Shown here: positions 9,411 to 20,134 of the stretch, piece by piece
Numbering within the stretch: the first letter of the stretch is position 1
Layout of the letters: the number at the start of each line of letters is the position of its first letter
Assembly: GCA_003586115.2 (NCBI GenBank)
Contig: QVOM02000042.1
Span: forward strand, 31,797,679 to 31,861,678
Reading direction: 5' to 3'
DNA length: 64,000 bases
From: Salvator merianae
Lineage: Eukaryota > Chordata > Lepidosauria > Squamata > Teiidae
Notes under the pieces: generated by a model
What the model was told of the DNA's origin: nothing
Databases searched by the model: none
What the model saw: the letters and a program-made list of their open reading frames with translations, nothing else
Translations under genes and position numbers: made by a program

Positions 9411-12400
9411 ATTGTGGATAAAAGGGATGACCTGCTATGTATAGAAAATACATGGGTGGGTGCCCTGAGAAGCCCAGCACTTAGATCCGCTTTTCAGGAT
9501 ACCTGATACAGCACCAGTCAAGGCTTGAGGGGCAATGTAGGGGAGTCACCATTGTCCCTTAAGAGTCTACCTCTTCAGATGCCTTATCTGCTCTGTTACT
9601 TGAGGGTTGAGGGATTGTTCCTGGTACTGGATCAGAGATATAGAATGGGATTGCTTTCAGTCTACCATTAATCTCACTGTCCAACAGCTTCCCTGTCTGA
9701 GTTTGTGAAGATTGTCTCTGAGGTGTGTTGGAGGTCCCCTGCATTGGGGATTTCAATGACTGTGTTGATAGTGCATCTAGTGGGTCTGCTCAGGACTTCA
9801 TGACTTCCATGCCAAACATCGGGCTGGCTCAGCATGTTATGTGCCCATCCCATGGCACAAGAAATACTCTCAACCTAATTTTTGCTACAGAGAAGCAGGG
9901 TGAGAATTCATTGGTATGTGAGCATGTATTGAGTACGTTGTTGTGGACAAATCATTTTCTGGTGAAGTTTGGTCTTATTGCATTGATTCCTCATTGCATT
10001 GAAATGGCCTGCCCTCAGAGACATAAGGAACCTGATGGATTCCTAATGGCTCTGGAGAGTTTCTAGCTGATATGGCTGGTACTCCAGTGGAGACTGTGGT
10101 CTTGCTAGGTGACCTGCTGAGGCAGTGCGGAGGTCCAGAGGCCCTGCGAATGGCCATGGCTGCCTGCCGCTGCTGGATTCTGAGAACATATAAGGCACCC
10201 TGGTATAATTTGGAGCTCTACGTAATGAAGCAAGAGGGCTGATAGCTAGAGCACAAGTGTAGTAAATTCCATTGTGAATTTGATTGAACATGGGTAAGAG
10301 CACATAATCATGCCTACCAGCAGCAGTGATAAAGAAGGCATAGTATGCTATTCCCATTGCATTCTGAAGTGGCTATCCAGCAGAACTATCCTAGCTGTTA
10401 GGTGATTGCTATCTATGTGTAAGGATCCATTTATGCCACCATCAGAGGCTTGCTTAAAAAAATTGCAAGGCATTTCCTGGACAAAGTTGCTCAGATTTGA
10501 ATAGGATTGGATTCCACAGTTGGAAATGGTTTAGTGGGCGTATCTGGAACACCACCCAACTGTTATTTTGAACCAGTTTCAATTATTGTGGTATGAGGAA
10601 GTGGACAGGCTGCTTAGAGGGGTTTAGCCAACCACTTATCTTCTTGATCATTATCCAACATATCTAATAAAAAACTACCTGAGGGGAGTATGGAAATGGG
10701 AAATGCCTCATTGTAGAGGGAAGAGTTCCCAGGTGCTTTTGGAAACTGTGATCCAGAGGTATTAATTAACGACCACCTTGTTGCTAATATCCCTTTTTGG
10801 ACAAGATGTTAGAAAGAATAATAGCTACTCAGCTGCTGGCATGATTAGAGGAAATGAATTATCTAAACCTATTTCAATCTAATTTCAGTTGGGAGTATGA
10901 CACCAGGATTACCTTGGTTGCCCTGGTGGATAATATTTAACAGGAGAGGGACCTTGTTGGTTCTCCTGGATCTTTCAGCAGCTTTCAGTACCGTCAACCA
11001 TGGTATCTTATTGCAGCAACTTTATGAATTGGGATTGGAGGCACTGTTTTACAGAGGTTTTCTTCCTTTCTCCAGAAACTAGCAACAGGGAACTTTTGTT
11101 CAAACCCTTGGGAACTCTCATGTAGAAATCTTCAAGGATTGGTTTTTTCCCCTATGCTGTTCAAGAATATTCAAGACATTTGGAATTAGGTATCATCAGT
11201 ACACTGATGACATCCAGCTTTATCTTTCTATTCCTTCTATGGAGATGATCGAGATGTTTAATCACTGCTTGGAGGCAGTAATCGGCTGGATGTGGACAAA
11301 TACATTGAAACTGAATTCAGACAAGATGGAGATGCTGTGTGTCATGGGGTCTTGAGTCCAGAAAATTAGGGAGCATCCAATTCCGGAAGAAGTCATTTTT
11401 CCTCAGCAAGAAAGGGTATGTGATCTGTGGATGCTTCTGGATTTAGTACTGTCACTTGAGGTTCACATGACAATGGTTGCCAGGAGTACTTACTTCTATT
11501 AATGACTGGTTGGCACTGGCGTAGCAAGGGGGGGGGCGCGGGTGGCGGTGCGCACTGGGTGGCGCCTTGTTGGGGGCGGTGCCCGCCTTTGACTTGGGCC
11601 CTCCCGCCCGCCCTGCGTCCGGTTTGCCTTTAGTCGGCTTACCGGTACGTCCGCCGCTCGCTCGCCCCGCCCGCCGCTCGCTCACCTCGCTCGCCCCGCC
11701 CGCCCGCCGCTCGCTCACCTCGCTCGCCCCGCCCGCCGCTCGCTCGCCGTGCCTGCTGGCGTGCGCGCGCGCGGCCATCATCACGGCGAGTAGGCAGCTG
11801 CAGGGCGGGGCGTCCTGCAGGGCGGGGTGCCCTGCTCGGCTGCCACCATTTGGTCCGCCCCGGGCGGCGGAACATGTAGCTACACCACTGCTGGTTGGTC
11901 AGTTTCAGTATTTCCTGGATAGGGACAACTTGACCATGGTGATCTATGCTCTGGTAACCTCCATTAGACTATGCAATGGATTCTACATGGGCTTACCCTT
12001 GAAGACAGTCCAAAAACTGTAATTGGTGCAGAATGTAGCAGTTTGATGGCTCATGGGAGTTTCTGGCTGGCAACTCATCACACCAGTCCTGAAAGATCTG
12101 CACTGGTTACCTATTCACTACTGATTCAAGGTGTCAATGCAAAAATATAAAGTCCTAAATGGCTTCAGCCTTGAATATCTGAAGGTGTGCTTTCTCCTCT
12201 ATAAAAAATGCCAGGCCATTAAAAGAGGTCATTCTTCTTGTATTTCTGACACCCTCAGAGGTGTGAGGGATGATAGAATGAAAGAGGGGCTTCTTTGTGG
12301 CTTTTAAGAGGAACTTTTCTAGGCTTTTTGAGGTATGCCAGACACCAATGTTATATGGTTTTCAGTTCATATTTTAAAAAGACCTCCTCATCCAGACCTT

Positions 12401-12560
12401 TGTTGCTTATCTTCCTCTGAATGTAGTGCTGCTGGGTTAAGAGGATTATATTTAGCAAGCTTTATTCTGTTTGAATCAGTTTTCTGGTTTAGTTGAACCT
12501 TGTTACCCTACTGGGATCTTCAGGTGGAGGGCAGGGTACAAATGAAAATAAATTAGGTAT
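9411..12560 (+). mobile_element. L2-clade LINE, decayed, with a nested hAT MITE
   Basis: Successive fragments appear in L2 order. An apurinic endonuclease part lies at about 9411-10066, with a 'GDFND' motif near 9746 and 'HGTRNTLNLIF' near 9850-9890. The reverse transcriptase follows: 'LDLSAAFSTVNHGIL' at about 10960-11010 and a YTDDIQLYLS box at about 11200-11229, where YADD has become YTDD. Past the insertion come a 'VQN' block near 12028 and an 'HWLPIHY' block near 12105. The 3' tail ends in 'gaaaataaatta' at about 12545-12558. Stops and frameshifts throughout show a dead copy. The polymerase domain is split by the element at 11514-11890. Confidence 0.75.
11514..11890. mobile_element. GC-rich 377-bp hAT MITE inside the L2 LINE
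   Basis: Terminal repeats are CACTGGCGTAGC (left) and GCTACACCACTG (right), the complement of CAGTGGTGTAGC. They are bracketed by a perfect 8-bp duplication CTGGTTGG at 11506-11513 and 11891-11898. Joining the flanks restores the L2 reading. The interior is strongly GC-rich, with short direct repeats of 'cgccgctcgctcacctcgct' at about 11650-11750. The 110- and 151-codon frames across it are by-products of that composition and do not encode a transposase. Confidence 0.85.
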
Positions 12561-12825
12561 TTAATAAGTCAAAACGTCTGACTTCTGGTCTTCCTTCCAA
12601 TGCTTTGGAAACCATCCTGGGCCAGGAGACTCACTAGAAGAATTCATTCATAGTAGTGTTCTCCTAATGTGAGACAGCCATGGCAAGGTGAATGTTGCTT
12701 GCCCAGTGTGGCTCCTTTGTGTCTTCTGCCACCCACCCTAACTCCTGGCACAATCCAGGCCTTTGGGGCAGTGTCAGAAGTTCTTCTTACATATTATTTT
12801 CATAAATGGCAGAGCCAGGAAAGGA
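12561..12825. other. No recognisable feature
   Basis: Short unassigned stretch between the L2 tail and a foldback repeat. Confidence 0.4.
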
Positions 12826-12938
12826 TGACCATCCAGATGTTTGAAAACTATAGCTCATGTTGTTCTCAGCTACTTTGGCCAGTGGTAAAAATGTCAGGAG
12901 TCCATCAACACCTGGAGAACCATAGTCTTCCCTATGAA
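12826..12938. repeat. Foldback repeat, 'aactacaactcccatcat' family of squamates
   Basis: Reads 'gatgtttgaaaactatagctcatgttgtt..agctactttggccagtgg..' and returns through 'gtcaggagtccatcaacacctggagaacc'. This is a degenerate form of the well-known squamate foldback, whose two arms carry 'ccagatgttgttggactaca' and its complement around a 'ggccagtgg' loop. Identification is from memory of that consensus. Confidence 0.6.
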
Positions 12939-14044
12939 TTATATCATAGGAACACTACAGGTGTGGAAATTGCTGTTTCAAAAGCGTTATAAAGCATTTG
13001 AATGGGCCACAGTTCTCTTGCATAAGGGCTGAGTTTGCTGGATGAAACACCTAACAAACTCAGCCTTAGAGAGAGGTGAGCACTTGTTGCCTCTCTCCTT
13101 GTTCCTGGATGGTCTTTCCAGACTTTTTTAGATCTTGCTGGGCAAGGGGCCATCTGTCTCCGTGTTGGAGCAATCAATGGTGTCATTGTACAAACCAGTG
13201 CAATCTGGAGCTTGCTAGGCCTTTAAATGATAAAAATGTATTATTTATCAATATAAGTAAGGATCACTGAAGAGGGCATTATAGTCTCCAATTGCAATGC
13301 TTTTGTCTCCATTTCTTTGTGCCATCATCCTAAAAGCCATTATCACAGACATTTGCACAAAGAATCATTTTCCTCTTGCCTTGAAAATGTTACTATTCTG
13401 TTCATATTGGTATATTATTGCTAATTCAAAATGTAGTGTGTGCACCCAATAAGATTTCCTGATTCATTTATCTCTGCAACAAACTGCCATTTTAAAATAT
13501 CAGCAATACAAAACTGTCTAATAACAATCCTGTAAAATGGAACAGCCACTGTAATGTAAAACCAGGGAGATAATATGATAAACCAAATGAGAGAAAATAT
13601 ACACATGAGACTAAGGCTATCTCCTTCTCCTTCTCCTCCTCATTTTTGTGAATGAAACTACTGGTACAAAATTGCATGACCCCATAAGATATATGATTAC
13701 AAAGTACACTGTAAAGTTCAACAGTGGATAACCTTGAACATTTTCTTTTTTAAAACAAGTTCCCTAGCCAAACATAAATCCTAATATTTATCTTCCTTCT
13801 TTCTTTCCCCACAGAGTGAAATGATAGAAGAGAACACTCATTTTACAGTTATTAATTATACTTTTCAACATAACCTTGCAGAAGAACCTATACAATTGTA
13901 CAAAAACAGAAAAGACTGATGTTGGCTTATTTTTACTGGCAGCTCTCCATGAAATGACTTCTAGATTGGAAGCCCTGGGACTTCCTCTAGGCTGGAGAGA
14001 CAGGCAAGATCCCTCTAAAGTCCTTTTGCAGGGAGTCAAGAATA
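12939..14044. other. Unassigned, with a short perfect hairpin
   Basis: Contains an 11-bp perfect inverted repeat GGCTGAGTTTG (13027-13037) and CAAACTCAGCC (13055-13065) with a 17-base loop, and a pyrimidine run at about 13619-13640. Frames of 60-107 codons have no motif. Confidence 0.4.
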
Positions 14045-14160
14045 GGTGATGGTTTCTGCTTTAGAATGCCCAGAAGCAATTGGTGGACCACTACGTGAGA
14101 CAGGATGCTGAACTAGATGGGCTGTGGCCCCATCCAGCAGGGCTCCTCTTATGTTCTTAA
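14045..14160 (+). mobile_element. CR1/L3-type LINE 3' tail
   Basis: The sequence 'gctgaactagatgggctg...ccagcagggctcctcttatgttctt' is the sense-strand tail whose reverse complement is seen at 632-935 and 43208. No coding part remains, so this is a heavily 5'-truncated insertion. Confidence 0.6.
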
Positions 14161-15230
14161 GCAAGAGATATTTCAAAGATCAGTTCATTTTTGACAGTGC
14201 AAAACAGTGAAAGAAGCAAGGGTTGTAGATGATGTAAAGCCATCTGCATATTACCTATGAAGATGACTTTTAGGTGTTGCCATAAGAATCAGAGTACAGT
14301 TGTATTTGGTGGCTTCCTGGCTAATGATCCATTCATCTCATTGCTAAAGGTCCTGATACATCTTTTTTTATCATACTAAGCAAATCAGGCATTGACAGCA
14401 GGATGCCTGAATATGCAGTTGTGCCCCCCAAAGGATTTTCCAAGTGCCAACTACCATGGGAAAATAAGTAATCAGAGTTGATGGTGCTTGTTGCCTTCAG
14501 CATGGCAAATCATCATCAACAACAACAACAATATTGCCATTCTTCATTCTTTTTCTTCAAACTGCTATTACTCTTGCTTCTAAGTAATGGTGGGAGGAAG
14601 ACTTATGCTCTTCAGAATATCCTTTCAGAACTGAATAGTTTCAAAGAGAAGAACGGAAACTGTAGTTGATGGACCTAATAATAACAGGGGGAAATTATCT
14701 TTCATCTTTTTGAGATTTGGTCTGGGCAGAGGTGAAGATTTACCCTATCTTCTACTTGGAAGCAATTACCACATTATTCATACAGATAAAAAGGCGCTGC
14801 TCTGGTTGGTTATTCAGGCTGTGCTATCTTTCTTTGCACTCTGATTAATATGGGTCATGTCACAAAAAAGTGAAAATCTAGGAGTTTGTCCTAAATCATA
14901 CTGTTAAAAGGGGGCATAACTCTTTACGTTACTACTTCTCATCTTCACATTATATATTCTGTCTCTATTCTTTCTAAGCTTAATTTGAGCACACGGTAGC
15001 CATTCATAAAACATTACCTCTCTGCTCAAAAGCATAAGCTGCTAGGTGGAAAAACGACTCAAAATTTTAAATGGGAATGGCTTTTTCTTCTTCTTAAAAT
15101 AAGAAAAGTGATTTATAGAAGTCTACTTCTCCAGTTCCAGAAAATACTTTGCCATAGTCAGCAGAAGGATTCAAGATATTATTCAGGCCAGAAAGCCCCT
15201 TGGAAACACATCAGTCATAAATGTTCTCTT
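14161..15230. other. No recognisable feature
   Basis: Single-copy-looking, AT-rich DNA, with a short (CAA)n at about 14515-14530. No supported gene. Confidence 0.4.
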
Positions 15231-15231
15231 C

Positions 15232-15278
<47 letters not shown>

Positions 15279-15290
15279 CATCTATCTATA
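15231..15290 (+). repeat. (TATC)n microsatellite
   Basis: About 14 tandem ATCT units with one interruption ('tatcca') near 15279. Confidence 0.95.
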
Positions 15291-15558
15291 TTCTGTGTTC
15301 CAATCCAAGGACTCCCATATTCTGAGCAAGTACAGTTCATCAAAAAGAAATTATTTCTTTATATCTAACTGTTCCAGTCTTCCCTCTCATCATAACAAAC
15401 CCAAGAAGTGAAGTCAGCAGAGGCACAGTCCATTTGGGAGTGAAAGAATTACATTTCAGACATGCATGCTAAGACAGTACAGACATATGTAAATTCTTAT
15501 TTATGATACAGTTATAAAATGTATCTGAAATGTGCCTTTCCTTTTCATAGTGACATTG

Positions 15559-15598
15559 GTGTGTGTGTGTGTGTGTGTGTGCGTGCGTGCGTGCGTGT
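15559..15598 (+). repeat. (GT)n(GCGT)n compound microsatellite
   Basis: GT repeats pass into GCGT repeats. The alternating purine-pyrimidine run, partly CG-containing, is a potential Z-DNA former. Confidence 0.95.
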
Positions 15599-15929
15599 AT
15601 AAGTAGGTGTTTTGGGAAGGAAGCAGAGCTTGCTTCTGTTCCTTAACTCTGCTGAGATCTATTCTCTCAAGAAGACAAATTAGAAAAAATGGCAGCAATC
15701 AGGGAAAGATTCAGAAAGATGAACAAGGGTCATAATAAAATGGCTAGAAAATCATGTCAGGCTCTAACACATTGGAAGAATGGTTATGCTCCAAATCAGG
15801 TCCTTTCCGTTAGGTGCTTTAATTAATTATTTCACTGAGAGTTAGTCAAACTGGTAAGGGAGGCAGCAGTGACCACATTAGACAGTGCTATCTTGTACAT
15901 CTTTACTTAGGTTACCGCACTCAGCAGTG
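15599..15929. other. No recognisable feature
   Basis: Unassigned sequence between a microsatellite and a SINE. Confidence 0.4.
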
Positions 15930-16345
15930 TTATAGGCAGTATGATACAGTGGTTAGTACTGAATGGCTGGGACTCCAGGATTTGAATGCTCACTGAGGAA
16001 TGGATGGTCCCTTGATGACTTTGCTGTGTTTACACCTAAATTTTAATCCAGTTTCAGTCCACTTTCAGAGTGAGAGAAAATATCAGCAAAGTGACTAGTC
16101 ATTTTTTTTCCACTTTATCTAACCCAAAGGTGGATTTTCTAAATTGCGTAAATGCTGAAAGAAAACAGCTTGACAATCTGCTGTGTTCTCTCACTCTGAA
16201 AGTGGGCTGAAGGTGTGAACACAGTTGGTGCTGTCTCTTAGTGTAACCTACTTCCTAAGGATAAAATAGAGAGTAGGAAAATAATGTTTCCTTTGAGTCC
16301 TTTGGAAGAAAGATATGATACAAATGCATACAGAAGTAGATGAAA
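15930..16345 (+). mobile_element. tRNA-derived SINE, split by a palindromic MITE
   Basis: The 5' piece (15930-16024) carries an A-box-like 'gatacagtggttag' and B-box-like 'ggatttgaatgctcac', then the 'cactga..tgacttt' block usual for reptile/MIR-like SINEs. The 3' piece (16234-16345) carries 'gtctcttagtgtaacctac' followed by 'aaggataaaatag' and 'tttggaagaaagatatgat', matching the standard SINE body and tail ('...ggataaaatgg...gggagaaaggtgggatataaat'). The 16025-16233 palindrome interrupts it. Confidence 0.65.
16025..16233. mobile_element. ~209-bp palindromic MITE inside the SINE
   Basis: The left end GCTGTGTTTACACCT and the right end AGGTGTGAACACAG are inverted copies, followed inward by a long inverted block: 'cactttcagagtgagaga' (left) and 'ctctcactctgaaagtg' (right). 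Joining the flanks restores the SINE. A related element with the same 'cactttcagagtga' and 'ttatctaaccca' blocks lies at 55350-55500. The target duplication is not clear. Confidence 0.65.
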
Positions 16346-17392
16346 TCATCTTAGCACGCCTCACGGTTACCTCATTTGCAGATGTTAAGTCATTTTGGCT
16401 ATTGGAAAATTGGGGTTAGGAGAACTAACCTCTGAAACTCCAAGTAAAGCAGAAGAACCGTTATGACACCATCAGTTACCACCAAAGGCATGTGTGAAGA
16501 CATATGTTTTTAAAGACTTTAAAGAGAGGGAAGTGCAAGTGAGTAGACTCTTTTCCTGACCCTGGCCCTGACTTCTGTTAGCTCACATAGGCCAGAAAGT
16601 TTAAGATCTAACAAATGAGTCAAACATGCAGGGCAGATTCTAACTGGGTGGGAGAAACAGGCTCACATATAGCCAGGTGCTGAACACTGTAGGTTTTTAT
16701 AACTACTATCAATGCTGCTGATGAAATACCTGGAAACACCAGGAAAACTGCTAGGCAGATCTCAGGGCGGGCTGCCTCACCCTCCACCCCAAAATAGGGT
16801 TTGCTGATTTCTACCAGATCAGCCCTTCCTCAACCATTAAATCATGGATTATTATGGTATTATTGCAGCCTGATCTGATGCTAAACAACAGTACATTGAG
16901 CCCACCTATGCCAGCAATCCAGCCAATCCAATCCCGAGAGGGGATATGGGCAATGGAAGCAGAAGCTCACAACAACATTTCAGAAGTCTTCTTCCCCTGT
17001 AAAGGCCAATTCTCATGCATCCATCATGCCTCCTTTGTTCCTTCTTCATGACAATGGCTGCTTCCACTGTTGCTGTAAGGTTTCTTTGCTGGATTTGTCC
17101 ATCCCCATTGCCAAAGCAATTACAAAGAAGAAAAATAGTATAGTGTCAATCCATGTGGTCAACAAGATTGTTTTTAAAAATCAGTATAACATAACCATAT
17201 GAAATTAGCTTGCTTTAGGAGAGAAGGGGTCCTGTCCCACCACAACATCAGACAGTACACTGTTACTGAGCCATATCTCAACCAGAACTTACCAACCCAC
17301 TTTACTAATTGATCCAGATCAAAGACTGTCAAGCCTTCTCTTACCCCACAGCTGCACAAGCAGCTGAGACCATGCTGCCATTTGTAGAAGTG
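16346..17392. other. No recognisable feature
   Basis: Unassigned. Frames at 16854-17051 and 17174-17359 are short and motif-free. Confidence 0.35.
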
Positions 17393-17409
17393 TTTTTTTT
17401 TTTTTTTTT
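17393..17409 (+). repeat. Poly-T run
   Basis: Seventeen consecutive T, possibly the reverse-strand poly-A of a retroinsertion. No matching body is recognised. Confidence 0.8.
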
Positions 17410-17836
17410 AGTCTGCAAAAGCAGTGCGGCCAGGAGTGGATTCCACATCCAGGAGCAATCTGAGAGCTGGTGATGTACCAGATCCTGCATGTCATCTGTA
17501 CTCCTGGCACAGTGATGTATGGTTATTGCATTCTGGCCCGCCCTGGTTTGGTGTGGCCTCTTTGAGCCCTGCAGGCCTTGCCATTGATTTGGAGGAGACC
17601 AAAGAAAGCATCAAGTCTAAATCCCTACTTAGTACAGAGTCCATTGGATCATCTCTGACAGATGACTGCCCATGCCAAAGAGTGGGAACTAAAGGAAGCT
17701 AAATCCAGAGGTAAGACTTAGGTAAGACAAAGGTAAGGTGTAGCTCTTGTAGGTCTCTGAAAGTAATATATTAGGAAGGAGGAGAGGGAAAGGAATGAGG
17801 AAGGGGGGAAAGGGGAAAGGGAAAATAGAAAGAAAA

Positions 17837-17881
17837 AGGCAAAGCAAAGCAAAGCAAAGCAAAGCAAAGCAAAGCAAAGCA
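17837..17881 (+). repeat. (AAAGC)n microsatellite
   Basis: Nine AAAGC units, preceded by a purine-rich run (about 17770-17836). The minus strand reads as 'CFALLCFALL', which explains the chance frames there. Confidence 0.95.
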
Positions 17882-18060
17882 GTACTGTAATTTGGGTTAC
17901 CAAGAATGATCTTTCTCTGCTCTTCCCTTCTTCTCTGCTTTCAAAAGAGGTTGAAGACTAGTGAATCATCTAGTTATGTAGCTGTGATGGTGTGAAGCAT
18001 CTGGTGAAGAATGGGGTGATGATTCTACATATAGCATTCAATTGTATATATGTGTCTGTG

Positions 18061-18106
18061 TACACACACATGCACATGCACATGCACACACAAACACACA
18101 CACATG

Positions 18107-18144
<38 letters not shown>

Positions 18145-18154
18145 AGAGAGAGAG
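18061..18154 (+). repeat. Compound (CA)n-(TG)n-(AG)n repeat, self-complementary
   Basis: A CA-rich half with 'catgcacatgcacatg' faces a (TG)n half across 'catgctg', then passes into (AG)n. The CA and TG halves can pair as a hairpin. Both are alternating purine-pyrimidine. Confidence 0.9.
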
Positions 18155-19584
18155 TCTGTTAATTGCATATGTGTTTTGTTCTGCTCTTTTGTGAAAGGGT
18201 CATTGTAAATAAAAGTTATTATTCTATTTTTTTTCCACATGATTTTGGAGAGAAAAATATTTCCCTATTATATATTAATTGTGAGTAGCTATTAGCTCTT
18301 GGACACATTGTGCATTTTAAGGTAGGAGCTGAAACTAATGTTCCCACTCTGTATGAGAACTAGCCCTACCCAGTGACAGACAAGAAGCAACATGCAAGCT
18401 TTTCTAGAAGCTTCCACAACATTTAACTATTCCGACCTTTCAGTTTTCTTCAGGGAAAGCGGATCTCTTTGAAAGTCTGCACCCTCTCTCCCTCCGAATG
18501 CCTTTCTTCTCTGTCATACTCAGTGTAAACAATGAAATGCTAGTGGGAGAAAAAATCTATATGCTTCTAGTACACTTTTCTCATGAGAAAACTTTCAAGT
18601 AAAAGTTCCACCTGTGAAATGTATTATTACCCAAAGGAGAGAGTCCCGATTGCTTTTTTTTATTATTATTATTGAAAGATTGTTTAGCTGTAGAACCTTG
18701 TTCTCTGTCTAATAATGAATTCTGGAAATGGACCTGGTTTTAAGAGACTCTTAGAATTACTTCCTCTTCAGTTGTGCTCAATTCCTTTTAGAAAATTTCC
18801 ACTCAAATCATGGCTGAGAATCTTTATACAATGCCTGCCATTTCACTTTATTAAATGTCAATCTATGTATCTCAGCTACAAAAAGTTTTCCTTTGCCTTT
18901 CCTCATACTCCAAGAAGTTTTATTTGTTATGCTATGTACTTTTACCTTTTAATTCTAAGAACATTTAGGAGGTCTCCAGGCATCACACAACAATAATTGG
19001 AGTGTACTGGTGTCAACACTAGATTTTCTATCATGGCAAAGTATAATTCACAGCAATGAGCATACACTCTTTCTGACCAGAACTGAAGCTTATATAAAAG
19101 ACAGGAGACACTTTGCATTTAGAAAATCTGTTAAGCTTGCAATGCAGAGTGTATAATTATTTGGAGAAAGACACCAAAACCATATGGGATGTATCAACTC
19201 ATGCAGCAGAAGGAAAGTGGAAGGCAACAGCTGACAACCTGCCATAGATTGCACTGAATTGCACATTAATCAAGGTGCAGTTCAGAATGATCAAGGATTA
19301 GACATTAATTGGATTGCACCATTTCCCTTGGTCTGTCCCACAAATTGTCATTGAACATGAGAAAACAACCACAATCACAGTCCTGACAATCTGTGCAAGG
19401 ATAGCAAGGCCAGAATCCACTTCTGTGCTTTCATTGTTATTGGGCCCACAACCTGCTGGGCTGGGGGGGTGGGGGGAGGAATAAAGATTATGCAACAGGC
19501 TTCATCCACTCCCGATCACTACTACCACTGGTGTGCTGAATTGTTGTCTGGAACCCTACCTCAAGATTGTAGTGTGCTTCAGGT
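18155..19584. other. No recognisable feature
   Basis: AT-rich unassigned sequence with a short (TAT)n at about 18660-18674 and a G run at about 19463-19476. No supported gene. Confidence 0.35.
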
Positions 19585-19587
19585 AAG

Positions 19588-20131
19588 ATTTCATTCACAC
19601 TTACATGCACTGCAGTGGCCATCTTGGGTGCGATGTGCCCATCACGCATGTGCAATCGTGTGATCACGAATGCACGATGGGGCAATCAGACCCAGTTGGC
19701 CCCGCACAATGCCCCGATTGGGCCTGCGATGCTCTAGTCAGGCCTGCAATGCTGGATTGAGCCACGCAATGCCCAATCTGGCTTTGCGAGGCCTGATTGC
19801 CAGCATTGTGCAGACTGATCCAGCATCGCAGGACTGATCAGGGCATTGCAGGCCTGCTTGAGGCATGACACAGACCCAATTGGGTCTGCATGATCTGGAA
19901 GGCCCGACTGAGCGATCGCGCATGCTTGCCAGCCGCTGCTGTGATTCTGCTGCTTGCCGGCTGCTGCTGTGGTGAGGATTGGGCAAGGCTACCATCGTTC
20001 ACCTAAAAAAGCTGATAGCAACCTTCTGGACCCATTTGTGGCCATGCAGTGTGGACAGTGTCCATACTGTGAAGTATTACGCTAGCACAGACTAATTAGT
20101 TTATGCTAGTATAGGAAGTGTGAAAATGGCC
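19588..20131. mobile_element. 3-bp-TSD MITE, long GC-rich subfamily, copy B
   Basis: The right end (AAGTGTGAAAATGGCC) is a clear family terminus; the left end (ATTTCATTCACACTT) is diverged. Both are flanked by AAG (19585-19587 and 20132-20134), a 3-bp duplication. Near the right end, 'gctagcacagactaattagtttatgctag' is the family's subterminal palindrome (about 20082-20110). The core (19640-19960) is GC-rich and built from diverged short repeats of the type 'ggcctgcgatgc'. It resembles the inner element at 48268-49016. Confidence 0.65.
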
Positions 20132-20134
20132 AAG

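Noticed and set aside
11452..12022. GC-rich frames (78-151 codons) with Arg/Ala/Gly or Pro/Ala repeats
   Set aside because: They cross a 377-bp hAT MITE with a perfect 8-bp duplication. The composition explains the absence of stops.
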